Assembly (NCBI GenBank): GCA_013811715.1
Contig: JACCUS010000395.1
Location: 1 to 21,859, forward strand
Length of the DNA: 21,859 nucleotides
Direction of reading: 5' to 3'
Source: Nocardioidaceae bacterium
GTDB lineage: Bacteria; Actinomycetota; Actinomycetes; Propionibacteriales; Nocardioidaceae
The notes under the pieces are model-generated. The model saw only the letters and a program-made list of their open reading frames with translations. It was not told the origin of the DNA and did no database searches. Positions 7,767 through 15,626 of this stretch are shown one piece after another (position 1 is the stretch's first letter; the number at the start of each line of letters is the position of its first letter). A program made the position numbers and the translations under genes.

Positions 7767-7796
7767 CCCCGCCCCTTGCGGACGAAGCCGGGTCAG
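7763..7796. terminator. Candidate bidirectional terminator overlapping both convergent stop codons
   Basis: CTGACCC (7763-7769) and GGGTCAG (7790-7796) form a 7-bp stem with a 20-base loop. The left arm contains the TGA of the PLDc_N gene (7764-7766) and the right arm contains the ccsB stop (TCA/TGA 7793-7795). The intergenic gap is only 26 bp, so the structure is embedded in both gene ends. No T tract follows. Confidence 0.45.
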
Positions 7797-8782
7797 AGGC
7801 CGGAGTAGGCGTGCAGGCCGGAGCCGAACAGGTTGATGCCGACGAAGTTGAACAAGAACGTGGCGAAGCCGAGCAGTGCGACGTACGCCGCCGCGCGGCC
7901 GCGCCAGCCCGCTGTCGCCCGCGCGTGCAGGTACGCCGCGTAGACGACAAAGGTGATGAACGCCCACACCTCCTTCGGGTCCCAGCCCCAGTAGCGGCCC
8001 CACGCGTACTGCGCCCAGATCGCACCGGCCAGCACCGCGAACGTCCACAGCGGGAACGCGAACGCGTGCACCCGGTAGGCGACCCGGTCGATCGCCTCCG
8101 CAGACGGCGCCCGCCACAAGAAGCCGCGCCGAGGCGACGCCGGGTCAGCAACCGCCCGCAGCTCCAGCCGGCGACGCAGCAAGAACAGCACCGACGCCAT
8201 CGCCCCCACCGTGAAGGCGCCGCCGGCGACAGCGGCCGCCGCGACATGGATCACCAGCCAGTACGAGTGCAGCGCCGGCACCAGCGGCGCCACCGGCCGG
8301 TACAGCACCAGCACCGCGATGCCCAGCACCACCACGAGGAAGCCGGTGACCGGCAGCCCCAGCCAACGCACGCCGTACCGCCGCACCAAGAACACGTACG
8401 CCGCCGCCACCGCCAGCGAGCCGGTGATCGCGAACTCGTACATGCTGCCCCACGGCACCCGATCCGCCGCCACACCACGCGCCGCCACACCCACCAGGTG
8501 GATCAGCAGACCCAGCACCGTGAGCGACAGCCCGATCCGGCCGAAGCGCTCGCTGCGCTCCACCTCGTCATCGGGAGAGCCGCTCCCCTCAACATCCGCC
8601 CGGAGTCCGTCGACGGGTGACACCGCTCCCGCACCGACCAGCGACGGCCGCGCGGCAGCGGGGTCAGGAGTCAACTGGCGCGCCATCGCCCACTCGGCGA
8701 CGTGTGCGAGCATCGCCAGGGCGTAGACGACCGTGGCGGAGTACATCGCGTTGTTGCTGAGCGATGCCAGCGTCTCGGTCAC
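7793..8782 (-). CDS. ccsB: Cytochrome c biogenesis protein CcsB (CcsA/ResC-type heme handling protein)
   Basis: 329 residues, multi-helix membrane protein. With ResB it forms the System II synthase that moves heme outward and attaches it to CXXCH motifs of apocytochrome c. The diagnostic tryptophan-rich WWD-type motif is WGRYWGWDPKE at 261-271, followed by VWAFITF. Candidate heme-ligand histidines include H179, H239 and H286. An Ala/Pro/Gly-rich loop at 35-80 separates the first helix from the rest. It starts at GTG 8782 with a strong GGGAGGAG five bases upstream, and the GTGA overlaps the resB stop. It is the last gene of the hemL-led operon. Confidence 0.92.
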   Translation of the reverse strand: MTETLASLSNNAMYSATVVYALAMLAHVAEWAMARQLTPDPAAARPSLVGAGAVSPVDGLRADVEGSGSPDDEVERSERFGRIGLSLTVLGLLIHLVGVAARGVAADRVPWGSMYEFAITGSLAVAAAYVFLVRRYGVRWLGLPVTGFLVVVLGIAVLVLYRPVAPLVPALHSYWLVIHVAAAAVAGGAFTVGAMASVLFLLRRRLELRAVADPASPRRGFLWRAPSAEAIDRVAYRVHAFAFPLWTFAVLAGAIWAQYAWGRYWGWDPKEVWAFITFVVYAAYLHARATAGWRGRAAAYVALLGFATFLFNFVGINLFGSGLHAYSGL

Positions 8783-8816
8783 CGCCGCTCCTCCCGACTC
8801 ACGTCCGCTCCTCCCG
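8777..8816 (-). repeat. 20-bp tandem duplication carrying a Shine-Dalgarno and GTG at the resB-ccsB junction
   Basis: Units 8777-8796 and 8797-8816 share 16 of 20 positions; each carries, on the minus strand, CGGGAGGAGCGG followed by GTGA or GTGAG-like sequence. Only the downstream unit (8777-8796) starts ccsB; the upstream one lies in the resB frame as its C-terminal codons. Confidence 0.5.
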
Positions 8817-10473
8817 CGTGATCTGGCCGCAACGCCGCGGCCACCTCGTCCACATGTGCCGCCGGGTCACCACCGGAGACCCGGTCCAGCGCCGCCACCT
8901 CGACCACCGTACGCCCGCCGCTCTCGCGCATTCGCACCCAGGTCCGTCGCGGCCGGATGAACAGCGACAACAGCAGCCCGCAGATCCCCACCAGTACCCC
9001 GACCAGCGGCACCACCTTGCCGGGAGACTTGCTGACCTGCAGCTTCACCCAGCGCTCGTACCCCTCGAACGTGATCGACCCGGCCCCGGCACCGAGCCGC
9101 GCCGACTCCCCCTCCTCGAGCAGCAGCGCGCGTGGGTTGCCGCCGGGGGTCTCGAAACGGGCCAGCTGGTCCTTCTCCAGCACGTACACCGACTGCGGCA
9201 GCCCGCTGCCGAGCCCCAGGTCGCCGCGGTAGGCCACCAGCGACAGCACCGGGTGGTCGGCGTCCGGGAACGCCGAGTAGGGCTGCCCGGTCTCGCGCGA
9301 CAACGCCGCCGTCGGGAAGAAGTACCCCTCGAAGGCGAGCTGCGTGGGCGTGGCGTCGGGCACCTTGACGACGCCGTACGAGACGAACGAGCCGTCCTGC
9401 GGCAAGAAGATCACCGGCCCGGAGAACGCCACGTTGCCGTCGCCGTCTCGCACGGTCACCCGCGGCGCGTACCCGTGGCCCACGAGGAACACCGAGGTGC
9501 CGTCGATGTCGAGCGGGTGGTTGACCTGCAGGTCGTAGTCGTACGGCGTCGCGCCGGGCGACTCCGTGACCGACAGGCCCGCGTCGAAGAAGAGCGGAGT
9601 CCCGGCGCCGGGCCCGCGGCGCTCCCACTCGACGTCGAAGTCGCGGACGGTGAAGCCGAACGGCGTCAGGTCGGCCGCCTCGAAGCGGGCGCCGGGGGTG
9701 AAGTCGTCGTACTGGATCAGCGTGTTGGAGAACCCGCTGCCGGCGACGACGGACGCGCTGCCCTTGAAGCCAAACAGCCCGGTCACCGCGACGCCGACCA
9801 GCACGACGAGCAGCGCGACATGGAACACCAGGTTGCCCGCCTCGCGCAGGTAGCCCTTCTCGGCGCTAATCGCCACTTCGCCGTCGCCCTGTTCGACCTC
9901 GACGCGCCGGCGCTGCCCCTTGAGCAACGCCGCCGCCCGGCTGGCCACCTCCCCCGGTGGCTCCGCGGTTTCCCAACCGGTGTACGCCGACAGGCGTGAC
10001 AGGTTGGCCGGCGTCTTCGGCGGACGCGCCCGGGCTGCCTTCGCGTAGACCCGGATCCGCGGGACGAAGCAGCCGACCAGCGAGACCATCAGCAGCAGAT
10101 AGATCGCGCTGAACCAGACCGAGCTGTAGACATCGAACACACCGAGCCGCTCGAGCCACGGTGCCAGCGTCGGATGTCTGCCCTCAAAGGCGGACACGGC
10201 GGACGGGTCGACCCGCTCCTGTGGGATGAGCGAGCCGGGGATGGCCGCGACCGCCAGCAGGAACAACAAGATCAAGGCGGTGCGCATCGAGGTCAGCTGC
10301 CGCCACATCCAGCGCGCGAACTCTAGCGGCTGCAGCGGGGCAGCCGGGCGGCGCTTGCTCGGGCGCGTCCGACCCTGGCCGCTGTCGTCCGTCGCCTCGG
10401 CCTCGCTGGCCGTAGCCGACTCCGAACCCACGTCAGAGCGCGCCGCCGCCGGGGCTTCAGACCGCGGTCTCAA
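8779..10473 (-). CDS. resB: Cytochrome c biogenesis protein ResB
   Basis: 564 residues, partner of CcsB in System II cytochrome c synthesis. After a disordered cytoplasmic leader (1-50) come the family segment FARWMWRQLTSMRTAL and membrane helices at about 64-80, 120-137, and 215-234 (GNLVFHVALLVVLVG, with H218). A large extracytoplasmic domain follows to about 495, then a last helix near 500-520 ending in RPRR. The start is uncertain: TTG 10473 lies inside ccdA (17-base overlap), while GTG 10431 would remove 14 non-conserved residues. The end overlaps ccsB by 4 bases (GTGA). Confidence 0.9.
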   Translation of the reverse strand: MRPRSEAPAAARSDVGSESATASEAEATDDSGQGRTRPSKRRPAAPLQPLEFARWMWRQLTSMRTALILLFLLAVAAIPGSLIPQERVDPSAVSAFEGRHPTLAPWLERLGVFDVYSSVWFSAIYLLLMVSLVGCFVPRIRVYAKAARARPPKTPANLSRLSAYTGWETAEPPGEVASRAAALLKGQRRRVEVEQGDGEVAISAEKGYLREAGNLVFHVALLVVLVGVAVTGLFGFKGSASVVAGSGFSNTLIQYDDFTPGARFEAADLTPFGFTVRDFDVEWERRGPGAGTPLFFDAGLSVTESPGATPYDYDLQVNHPLDIDGTSVFLVGHGYAPRVTVRDGDGNVAFSGPVIFLPQDGSFVSYGVVKVPDATPTQLAFEGYFFPTAALSRETGQPYSAFPDADHPVLSLVAYRGDLGLGSGLPQSVYVLEKDQLARFETPGGNPRALLLEEGESARLGAGAGSITFEGYERWVKLQVSKSPGKVVPLVGVLVGICGLLLSLFIRPRRTWVRMRESGGRTVVEVAALDRVSGGDPAAHVDEVAAALRPDHAGGADVSREERR

Positions 10474-11239
10474 AGCCGGTCACCCACCCCTTCATCGACA
10501 CGATGAACCAGTCCCACACCCCGCTCAGCAGCAAGATCCCGACCACGACCAGCATCGCGCCGCCGAGTCGCATCACCCACACCTGGTGGCGCCGCACCCA
10601 GTCGACCGCGCCCGCCATCCGCCGGAAGGCCACCGCGGCGACGATGAACGGGATGCCCAGCCCGAGGCAGTAGACGAAGGTGAGGAACGCGCCACGCCCG
10701 GCGCTGGCGGTGCTGGCCGACAGCGAGAGCACGGCGGCGAGCGTCGGCCCGATGCACGGCGTCCAGCCGAAGCCGAACAGCACGCCGAGGAACGGCGCGG
10801 CGGCAAGCCCGACGGCCGGCACCCGGTGCACCCGCACGTCCCGCCGCAGCCAGGGCACCACCCCCGCGAAAGCCAGCCCGAGGACGATCGTCAAGGCGCC
10901 CAGCACCTTGGTGATCACGTCGCGATTGCTGAGGAACTGGTAGCCCAGCTCCCCGAAGATCGCCCCGTAGGAGACGAAGACGACGGAGAAGCCGAGGATG
11001 AACAGCAGCGTCCCGACCACCATCCGGCCGCGCACACCAGTGCTGCCGTTCGCGGCGATGTCGGCGCCGGACAGGCCTGTCACGTAGGACATGTAGCCCG
11101 GCAGCAGCGGCACGACGCACGGTGAGAAGAACGACACCGTGCCGGCGACGAGCGCGACCGGGATCGCCAGCAGCAGCGACCCGTCGAGCGCGGTCTGAGC
11201 GAACCACGAGCCGATGGAGAGCACGGGAAGGTCGATCAT
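10457..11239 (-). CDS. ccdA: CcdA-type thiol-disulfide transmembrane transporter
   Basis: 260 residues with six hydrophobic segments. CcdA carries reducing equivalents from cytoplasmic thioredoxin to an extracytoplasmic thioredoxin-like protein. The two redox cysteines are placed as the family requires: C41 in FFSPCVVPLLPGY in the first helix and C162 in GWTPCIGPTLA in the fourth. ATG 11239 overlaps the stop of the TlpA-like gene as ATGA (11236-11239), so transporter and probable redox partner are translationally coupled. resB follows with a 17-base overlap if its TTG start is used. Confidence 0.93.
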   Translation of the reverse strand: MIDLPVLSIGSWFAQTALDGSLLLAIPVALVAGTVSFFSPCVVPLLPGYMSYVTGLSGADIAANGSTGVRGRMVVGTLLFILGFSVVFVSYGAIFGELGYQFLSNRDVITKVLGALTIVLGLAFAGVVPWLRRDVRVHRVPAVGLAAAPFLGVLFGFGWTPCIGPTLAAVLSLSASTASAGRGAFLTFVYCLGLGIPFIVAAVAFRRMAGAVDWVRRHQVWVMRLGGAMLVVVGILLLSGVWDWFIVSMKGWVTGFETAV

Positions 11240-11829
11240 GAGGATACGTCGTCGCCGCCGATGTCGTGGACCAGCTCGACGAGGGTGATCTTGGTGGTGG
11301 GACCGGAGATCAGCGCCGCGACCCGGCCCTCGGAGTCGATCACCACCGTCGACGGCAGACTGGCCGGGTTGACCAGCCCGTAGAACCGCAACAGGCTCTC
11401 ACCGGACGGGTCGAACAAGCTCCGGTAAGGGGTCTGCTGCGCACGCTCGAAGGCCAGTGCCGCCGACTCGACGTCGCGCGTGTTGAGTCCGACGAAAGCG
11501 GTGTCAGGCAAGGCGGCGGCGGCCGCCGCGAGGTCGTCGGCCTCGGCCCGGCAGGGAGCACACCACGACCCCCACACGTTCAGCACGGTGACCTGACCGG
11601 TGAAGTCGGCGAGCGCGACACGCCCCTCCCCGACCGCGTCACCAGAGATCATCGGCGCGGGGTCGCGCTCGGCCTCGGCGAAGACCGTGACAGCGCCGTC
11701 CCCAGCGATATAGCCCTTGTCGCCGGTCGAGCTGGCCCCCGACGTCGAGCAGGCAGTCGGCGCCAGTGCCGCCACCACCGCGGCGGCGGCAGCGCGGCGG
11801 CGGAAGGCGTGACGACGTACCGGCGACAA
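11236..11829 (-). CDS. TlpA/ResA-like membrane-anchored thioredoxin
   Basis: 197 residues. An Arg-rich N-terminus (RRHAFRRR) and hydrophobic Ala/Val stretch lead to C27 in ALAPTACS, a probable lipoprotein anchor although the -3 residue is Pro rather than the usual Leu/Val/Ile. The thioredoxin fold follows, with active site WGSWCAPCRAE (C90, C93) and the cis-Pro strand region ASLPSTVVID. The expected role is reducing the cysteine pair of apocytochrome c using electrons from CcdA. The start is TTG 11829, supported by AGGAG seven bases upstream. It starts 2 bases after the phosphatase stop and overlaps ccdA by 4. Confidence 0.88.
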   Translation of the reverse strand: MSPVRRHAFRRRAAAAAVVAALAPTACSTSGASSTGDKGYIAGDGAVTVFAEAERDPAPMISGDAVGEGRVALADFTGQVTVLNVWGSWCAPCRAEADDLAAAAAALPDTAFVGLNTRDVESAALAFERAQQTPYRSLFDPSGESLLRFYGLVNPASLPSTVVIDSEGRVAALISGPTTKITLVELVHDIGGDDVSS

Positions 11830-11831
11830 CC

Positions 11832-12488
11832 TCAGGCTCCTGCCGTGAACTTCTTGCTCGCCCGGGTCGGGACCAGGTCGGCGGCGGGCTCGGAGTACGC
11901 CACCGAGACGACGCGGTCACCGACGTAGCTGAAGGTGGTCAGGCTCGCCAGGCTGCACTGGCGGCGGCGCGGGTCGTGCGCGAGCCGGCGGCCCTCGACG
12001 AAGGAGCGCATCGTCCACACCGGCAGCTGATGGGAGACGATCAGCGCCTCGTGCCCGATGGCCGCCTCGCGAGCGTCGTGCATGGCTGCGCACATGCGCA
12101 CCACGATGTCCTTGTAGGGCTCGCCCCAGGACGGACGGAACGGGTTGTAGAGGCTCTTCCACGCCGACGGCTTGCGCAGAGCGCCGTCGCCGACGCCGAA
12201 CGGCTGCCCCTCGAAGACGTTGCCGGCCTCGATCACCCGGCCGTCGGTGACGATGTCGAGCCCGAACGCCTCTGCTGTGGGTCGCGCCGTCTCCTGGGCG
12301 CGTTCGAGCGGGGAGCAGACGAGGTGGGTGACGTCGCGCGCGGCCAGTGTCTTGGCGACCCGCTCGGCCATCTGGCACCCGATCTCGCTGAGGTGGAAGC
12401 CGGGCATCCGCCCGTAGAGGACACCCTCGGGGTTGTGCACCTCGCCATGCCGCAGCAGGTGCAGGACTGTCGTGTCCTCGCCGCTCAT
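11832..12488 (-). CDS. Histidine phosphatase (phosphoglycerate-mutase-like) family protein
   Basis: 218 residues. The nucleophile motif is LLRHGE (R13, H14), with R63 in CSPLERAQETA, E87 in RVIEAGNVFEG, and the second catalytic histidine H153 in ALIVSHQLPVW. The set is complete, so a working phosphatase is expected, but the substrate cannot be told by sight. Its ATG overlaps the hemL stop in ATGA (12485-12488) and the TlpA-like gene begins 2 bases after its stop. The family is often found beside hemL and cytochrome c maturation genes in actinobacteria; the reason for this linkage is not obvious. Confidence 0.9.
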   Translation of the reverse strand: MSGEDTTVLHLLRHGEVHNPEGVLYGRMPGFHLSEIGCQMAERVAKTLAARDVTHLVCSPLERAQETARPTAEAFGLDIVTDGRVIEAGNVFEGQPFGVGDGALRKPSAWKSLYNPFRPSWGEPYKDIVVRMCAAMHDAREAAIGHEALIVSHQLPVWTMRSFVEGRRLAHDPRRRQCSLASLTTFSYVGDRVVSVAYSEPAADLVPTRASKKFTAGA

Positions 12489-13864
12489 CGTGCCCCTTCG
12501 TCGTCGGGTGCTGCCGAGCCCGCGGCCGCCGCGGCCCTGGGGAGCGCGGCGGCGATCTTGTCGATCGCCCGGTCGTCATGGGCGGCGCTCACGAACCATG
12601 CCTCGAACGCGCTCGGCGGCAGGTAGACGCCCTGGTCGAGCATGGCATGGAAGAACGCCGAGAACCGATGCACCGCCTGCCGACTGGCGTCGTCGAAGTT
12701 GCGGACCGCCGTGATCTCATCGGTTTCTACGAAGAAGGCGCTGAAAAGGTTTCCGGCGGACTGCATGACGTGGGGTACGCCGGCCGTGGTGAGGGCGTCG
12801 CCCACGAGCCCGCTGATGACCGCGGCCGCCGTGTCGAGGCGGTCGTAGACCTCGGCGTCGGCCAGTCGCAGCGTCGCCAGACCCGCGGTGGTGGCGACCG
12901 GGTTGCCGGACAGCGTGCCGGCCTGGTAGACGGAGCCGCCCGGCGCCAGCTGGGCCATCACGTCGGCGCGGCCGCCGAACGCCGCGGCCGGGAAGCCGCC
13001 CCCCATCACCTTGCCGAACGTCATCAGGTCCGGCACCCAGCCCTCGACGGCGCCTTCCAGGCCCCAGTAGCCGGATCGCCCGACCCGGAAGCCGGTCATC
13101 ACCTCGTCGCTGACGAACAGGGCGCCGTAGTCAGCGCAGAGCCGCGCGAGGGTGGCGTTGAACCCCTCGACCGGGCGGACCGCGCCCATGTTGCCGGGCG
13201 CGGCCTCGGTGATCACGCAGGCGATCTGCTCCCCGTACGCCGCGAACGTCTCCTCGAGCGCGGCGACGTCGTTGTAGGGCAGCACCATCGTCGAGGCGGT
13301 CGCGGCCGCCGGCACACCCGGCGAGCCGGGCAGCCCGAAGGTCGCCCGATGCGAGCCGGCCGCGATCAGCAGAGCGTCCACGTGGCCGTGGTAGCAGCCC
13401 GCGAACTTGACGACGAGCTCGCGGCCGGTGTGGCCGCGGGCCAGCCGGATCGCCGACATGGTCGCCTCTGTGCCGGAGGAGACGAGGCGCACCTGGTCGA
13501 CCGGGGTGCGGCCCACGATCTCCTCGGCGAGCTCCAGCTCCGGAAGGGAGGGCGTCCCGAACGACGTACCGGCCGCGACGGCGGAGGAGACGGCGGCGAC
13601 CACCTCGGGGTGGGCGTGGCCGAGGATCAGCGGACCCCACGAGCAGACCAGGTCGACGTACTCGTTGCCGTCGACGTCGTAGAGGTAGGGGCCAGCGCCG
13701 CGTGCCATGAACCGCGGCGTGCCGCCGACGGCTTTGAAGGCGCGGACGGGGCTGTTGACCCCGCCGGGGATCACGTCGCGGGCGCGGGCGAAGAGCGCTC
13801 CGGAGCCGACGGCCGCGGTGTGGTCGGTCGCGCTGCCGGCGGTGGCGGAGTCGAGGGAGGTCAT
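12485..13864 (-). CDS. hemL: Glutamate-1-semialdehyde 2,1-aminomutase (HemL)
   Basis: A PLP enzyme that makes 5-aminolevulinate from glutamate-1-semialdehyde, the second step of the C5 pathway. 459 residues from ATG 13864. Landmarks: GGVNSPVRAF at 34-43, SGTEATMSAIRLAR at 130-143, CYHGHVD at 157-163, DEVMTGFR at 253-260, and PLP lysine K285 in TFGKVMGGGFP. An upstream ATG at 13918 adds 18 Gly/Pro-rich residues unlike the family and is rejected. No good Shine-Dalgarno precedes 13864; GACAAT at 13871-13876 (minus strand), six bases before the ATG, could be a -10 box for a leaderless transcript. It heads the coupled operon running to ccsB. Confidence 0.95.
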   Translation of the reverse strand: MTSLDSATAGSATDHTAAVGSGALFARARDVIPGGVNSPVRAFKAVGGTPRFMARGAGPYLYDVDGNEYVDLVCSWGPLILGHAHPEVVAAVSSAVAAGTSFGTPSLPELELAEEIVGRTPVDQVRLVSSGTEATMSAIRLARGHTGRELVVKFAGCYHGHVDALLIAAGSHRATFGLPGSPGVPAAATASTMVLPYNDVAALEETFAAYGEQIACVITEAAPGNMGAVRPVEGFNATLARLCADYGALFVSDEVMTGFRVGRSGYWGLEGAVEGWVPDLMTFGKVMGGGFPAAAFGGRADVMAQLAPGGSVYQAGTLSGNPVATTAGLATLRLADAEVYDRLDTAAAVISGLVGDALTTAGVPHVMQSAGNLFSAFFVETDEITAVRNFDDASRQAVHRFSAFFHAMLDQGVYLPPSAFEAWFVSAAHDDRAIDKIAAALPRAAAAAGSAAPDDEGAR

Positions 13865-13916
13865 GTGGCCATTGTCGCCGAGACCCCGAGCCGGCGGCGA
13901 ACCCGCCCCCGGTCCC

Positions 13917-13938
13917 ATTCACCTGCTGTTCGGTCGGA
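13917..13938 (+). promoter_or_regulatory. Candidate PhoP (PHO) box upstream of the PhoX gene
   Basis: Two adjacent 11-base units, ATTCACCTGCT and GTTCGGTCGGA, resemble the direct repeats starting GTTCACC that bind PhoP in Streptomyces. The first unit fits well and the second only partly. It lies about 75 bp upstream of the start codon, just before a TAACGT -10-like hexamer at 13967-13972, a plausible place for an activator. It is proposed mainly because the downstream gene is a phosphatase-type protein. Confidence 0.25.
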
Positions 13939-13966
13939 TGCTCTGGCCCGACCGCGTCCGCACGGC

Positions 13967-13972
13967 TAACGT
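13967..13972 (+). promoter_or_regulatory. Candidate -10 element of the PhoX gene
   Basis: TAACGT fits the actinobacterial TANNNT form and lies 41 bases before the start codon. No convincing -35 hexamer lies at 17-18 bases, consistent with dependence on an activator, though chance occurrence is possible. Confidence 0.3.
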
Positions 13973-14013
13973 GTGCGGGGTCATCACCCTCGTCCACAGC
14001 AGGAGGAACCACC

Positions 14014-15477
14014 ATGACCGTCGAGCGTCGCAAGTTCCTACAGGGCAGTCTCGCCGTCGCGGGGGGTGTCATGCTCGGCGGGCCGTTCCAGGGCTTCGTG
14101 GCGCCGCAGGCGCTCGCCCGCCCGAAAGGCAACCCTGACTTCCGTAGGCTGCGCCCGATCGAGGATCTGCGCGACGGTAAGACCCGCCTGCACCTACCCG
14201 AAGGGTTCTCCTATCGCTCCTTCCATGACACCGAGGCGCCGGTGGTGCTGGACGACGGCACCGCGCTGCCGGGCCGCCACGACGGGATGGGCGCCTTCGA
14301 CGGACCCAACGGGAACGTCGTCCTCGTCCGCAACCACGAGGTGAACGGCCCCGGGGCACCGTTCGGCCCGGGAACGCCGTACGACGAGAAGGCCCAGGGC
14401 GGCACCACCACCATCGAGGTGAGCAGGTTCGGTGAGGTCGACAACGCCTTCACCAGCCTCAACGGCACGATGATGAACTGCAGCGGCGGCGTGATGCCGT
14501 GGGGCAGCTGGGTCACGTGCGAGGAGACGATCAACGGACCGGACGTCGGGGCCGACTTCACAGGGGCGTCGAACGTGCCGCTGACCGAGCCGCACGGCTT
14601 CGTCTTCGAGGTGCCGGCGGACGGGCAGTCGGACCGCCAGCCGATCACCGCGGCGGGCCGCTTCGCGCACGAGGCGGTGTCGTTCGACCCGCACGACGGG
14701 ATCCTCTACCTGACCGAGGACAACTTCGGTTTCCCGTCCGGCTTCTACCGCTACGTCCCGGCCACCAACCCGATGAGCACCGGGCGACTCGACAACGACG
14801 GGCGGCTCCAGATGCTCGCGGTGCGCGGCGAACCGAACGCTCACCTCGAGGCGGCACAGCGGCAGCGGGCGACGTACGACGTCACCTGGGTCGACATCGA
14901 GGACCCCAACCCGACCTTCCCCTACACGCCGGGCCAGCCCGCGCCCACCTCGAACAACGATGCGATCAAGTACGTCGGCGACCAGGGATTCGCACAGGGC
15001 GCGGCGTTCTTCTCCCGGCTGGAGGGTCAGGTCTATGACAAGAACGTGGTGTACTTCTGCTCCACACAGGGCGGCGGACCCGCGGAGGCCGGCCCGGACT
15101 TCGCGAGCGGCTACGGAAACGGGTTTGGCCAGATCTGGGCCTACCACACCCGATCGGAGAAGCTGCAGCTGCTCTACGAATCGCCGAACAGGCTGACGCT
15201 CGACTTCCCCGACAACGTCACCGCCAGCCCCCGCGGGACTCTTGTGCTTTGCGAGGACAGCAGCGAGGACAACTACCTGCGCGGCCTGTCGCGCGGTGGC
15301 CAGATCTGGGACATCGCGCTCAACCGCCTCGTCAGCAGCACCGGCCAGGACAGGTCCAGCGACGAGTTCGCCGGCTCCACCTTCAGCCCCGACGGGCACA
15401 CCTTGTTCGTGAACATCCAGGCGAGCCGCGGCCTGACGTTTGCGATCTGGGGTCCCTGGCAGCGGATCGGGGTCTGA
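14014..15477 (+). CDS. Tat-exported PhoX/DUF839-family protein, probable alkaline phosphatase
   Basis: 487 residues. The N-terminus has a twin-arginine signal (ERRKFLQ at 4-10, hydrophobic stretch 12-30, cleavage probably after ALA-like residues near 34-36), so it is exported folded. The body is a beta-propeller of the PhoX family, whose known members are Ca2+/Fe3+-dependent phosphatases. The iron-ligand segment is recognisable: NCSGGVMPWGSWVTCEE (C156, E170), with RNHE at 107-109 and TEDNFGFPSGFYRYVP later. DUF839 includes proteins never assayed, so substrate is inferred. The start is sure: AGGAGG at 14001-14006, seven bases before the ATG. It diverges from hemL and converges on hemB. Confidence 0.9.
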   Translation: MTVERRKFLQGSLAVAGGVMLGGPFQGFVAPQALARPKGNPDFRRLRPIEDLRDGKTRLHLPEGFSYRSFHDTEAPVVLDDGTALPGRHDGMGAFDGPNGNVVLVRNHEVNGPGAPFGPGTPYDEKAQGGTTTIEVSRFGEVDNAFTSLNGTMMNCSGGVMPWGSWVTCEETINGPDVGADFTGASNVPLTEPHGFVFEVPADGQSDRQPITAAGRFAHEAVSFDPHDGILYLTEDNFGFPSGFYRYVPATNPMSTGRLDNDGRLQMLAVRGEPNAHLEAAQRQRATYDVTWVDIEDPNPTFPYTPGQPAPTSNNDAIKYVGDQGFAQGAAFFSRLEGQVYDKNVVYFCSTQGGGPAEAGPDFASGYGNGFGQIWAYHTRSEKLQLLYESPNRLTLDFPDNVTASPRGTLVLCEDSSEDNYLRGLSRGGQIWDIALNRLVSSTGQDRSSDEFAGSTFSPDGHTLFVNIQASRGLTFAIWGPWQRIGV

Positions 15478-15557
15478 CCTCGATTCCCTTCCGGCAGGGG
15501 ACGCCGACAGGAGCCCAGCCAGCGGCATGCGTCGACCTCCGCCATTTCCCCTACAAC

Positions 15558-15582
15558 AAGAATCCGGCACAGGTCGGATCTT
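15558..15582. terminator. Weak candidate terminator hairpin between the PhoX gene and hemB
   Basis: AAGAATCCG and CGGATCTT pair over eight positions with one bulged A, around an 8-base loop. It lies 81 bp after the PhoX stop and 45 bp beyond the hemB stop, between convergent genes. The 149-bp gap (15478-15626) shows nothing else. Confidence 0.3.
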
Positions 15583-15626
15583 GGTCGCGGCCGCCCACCT
15601 CCGGCGGCGAATCTTCGTGCGACGCC

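Noticed and set aside
13865..13918. Upstream ATG start for hemL
   Set aside because: Adds a Gly/Pro-rich stretch absent from HemL proteins and its Shine-Dalgarno-like sequence abuts the ATG with no spacing.
12578..13969. Rightward open frame antisense to hemL
   Set aside because: No recognisable domain, no ribosome-binding site, and full overlap with hemL.
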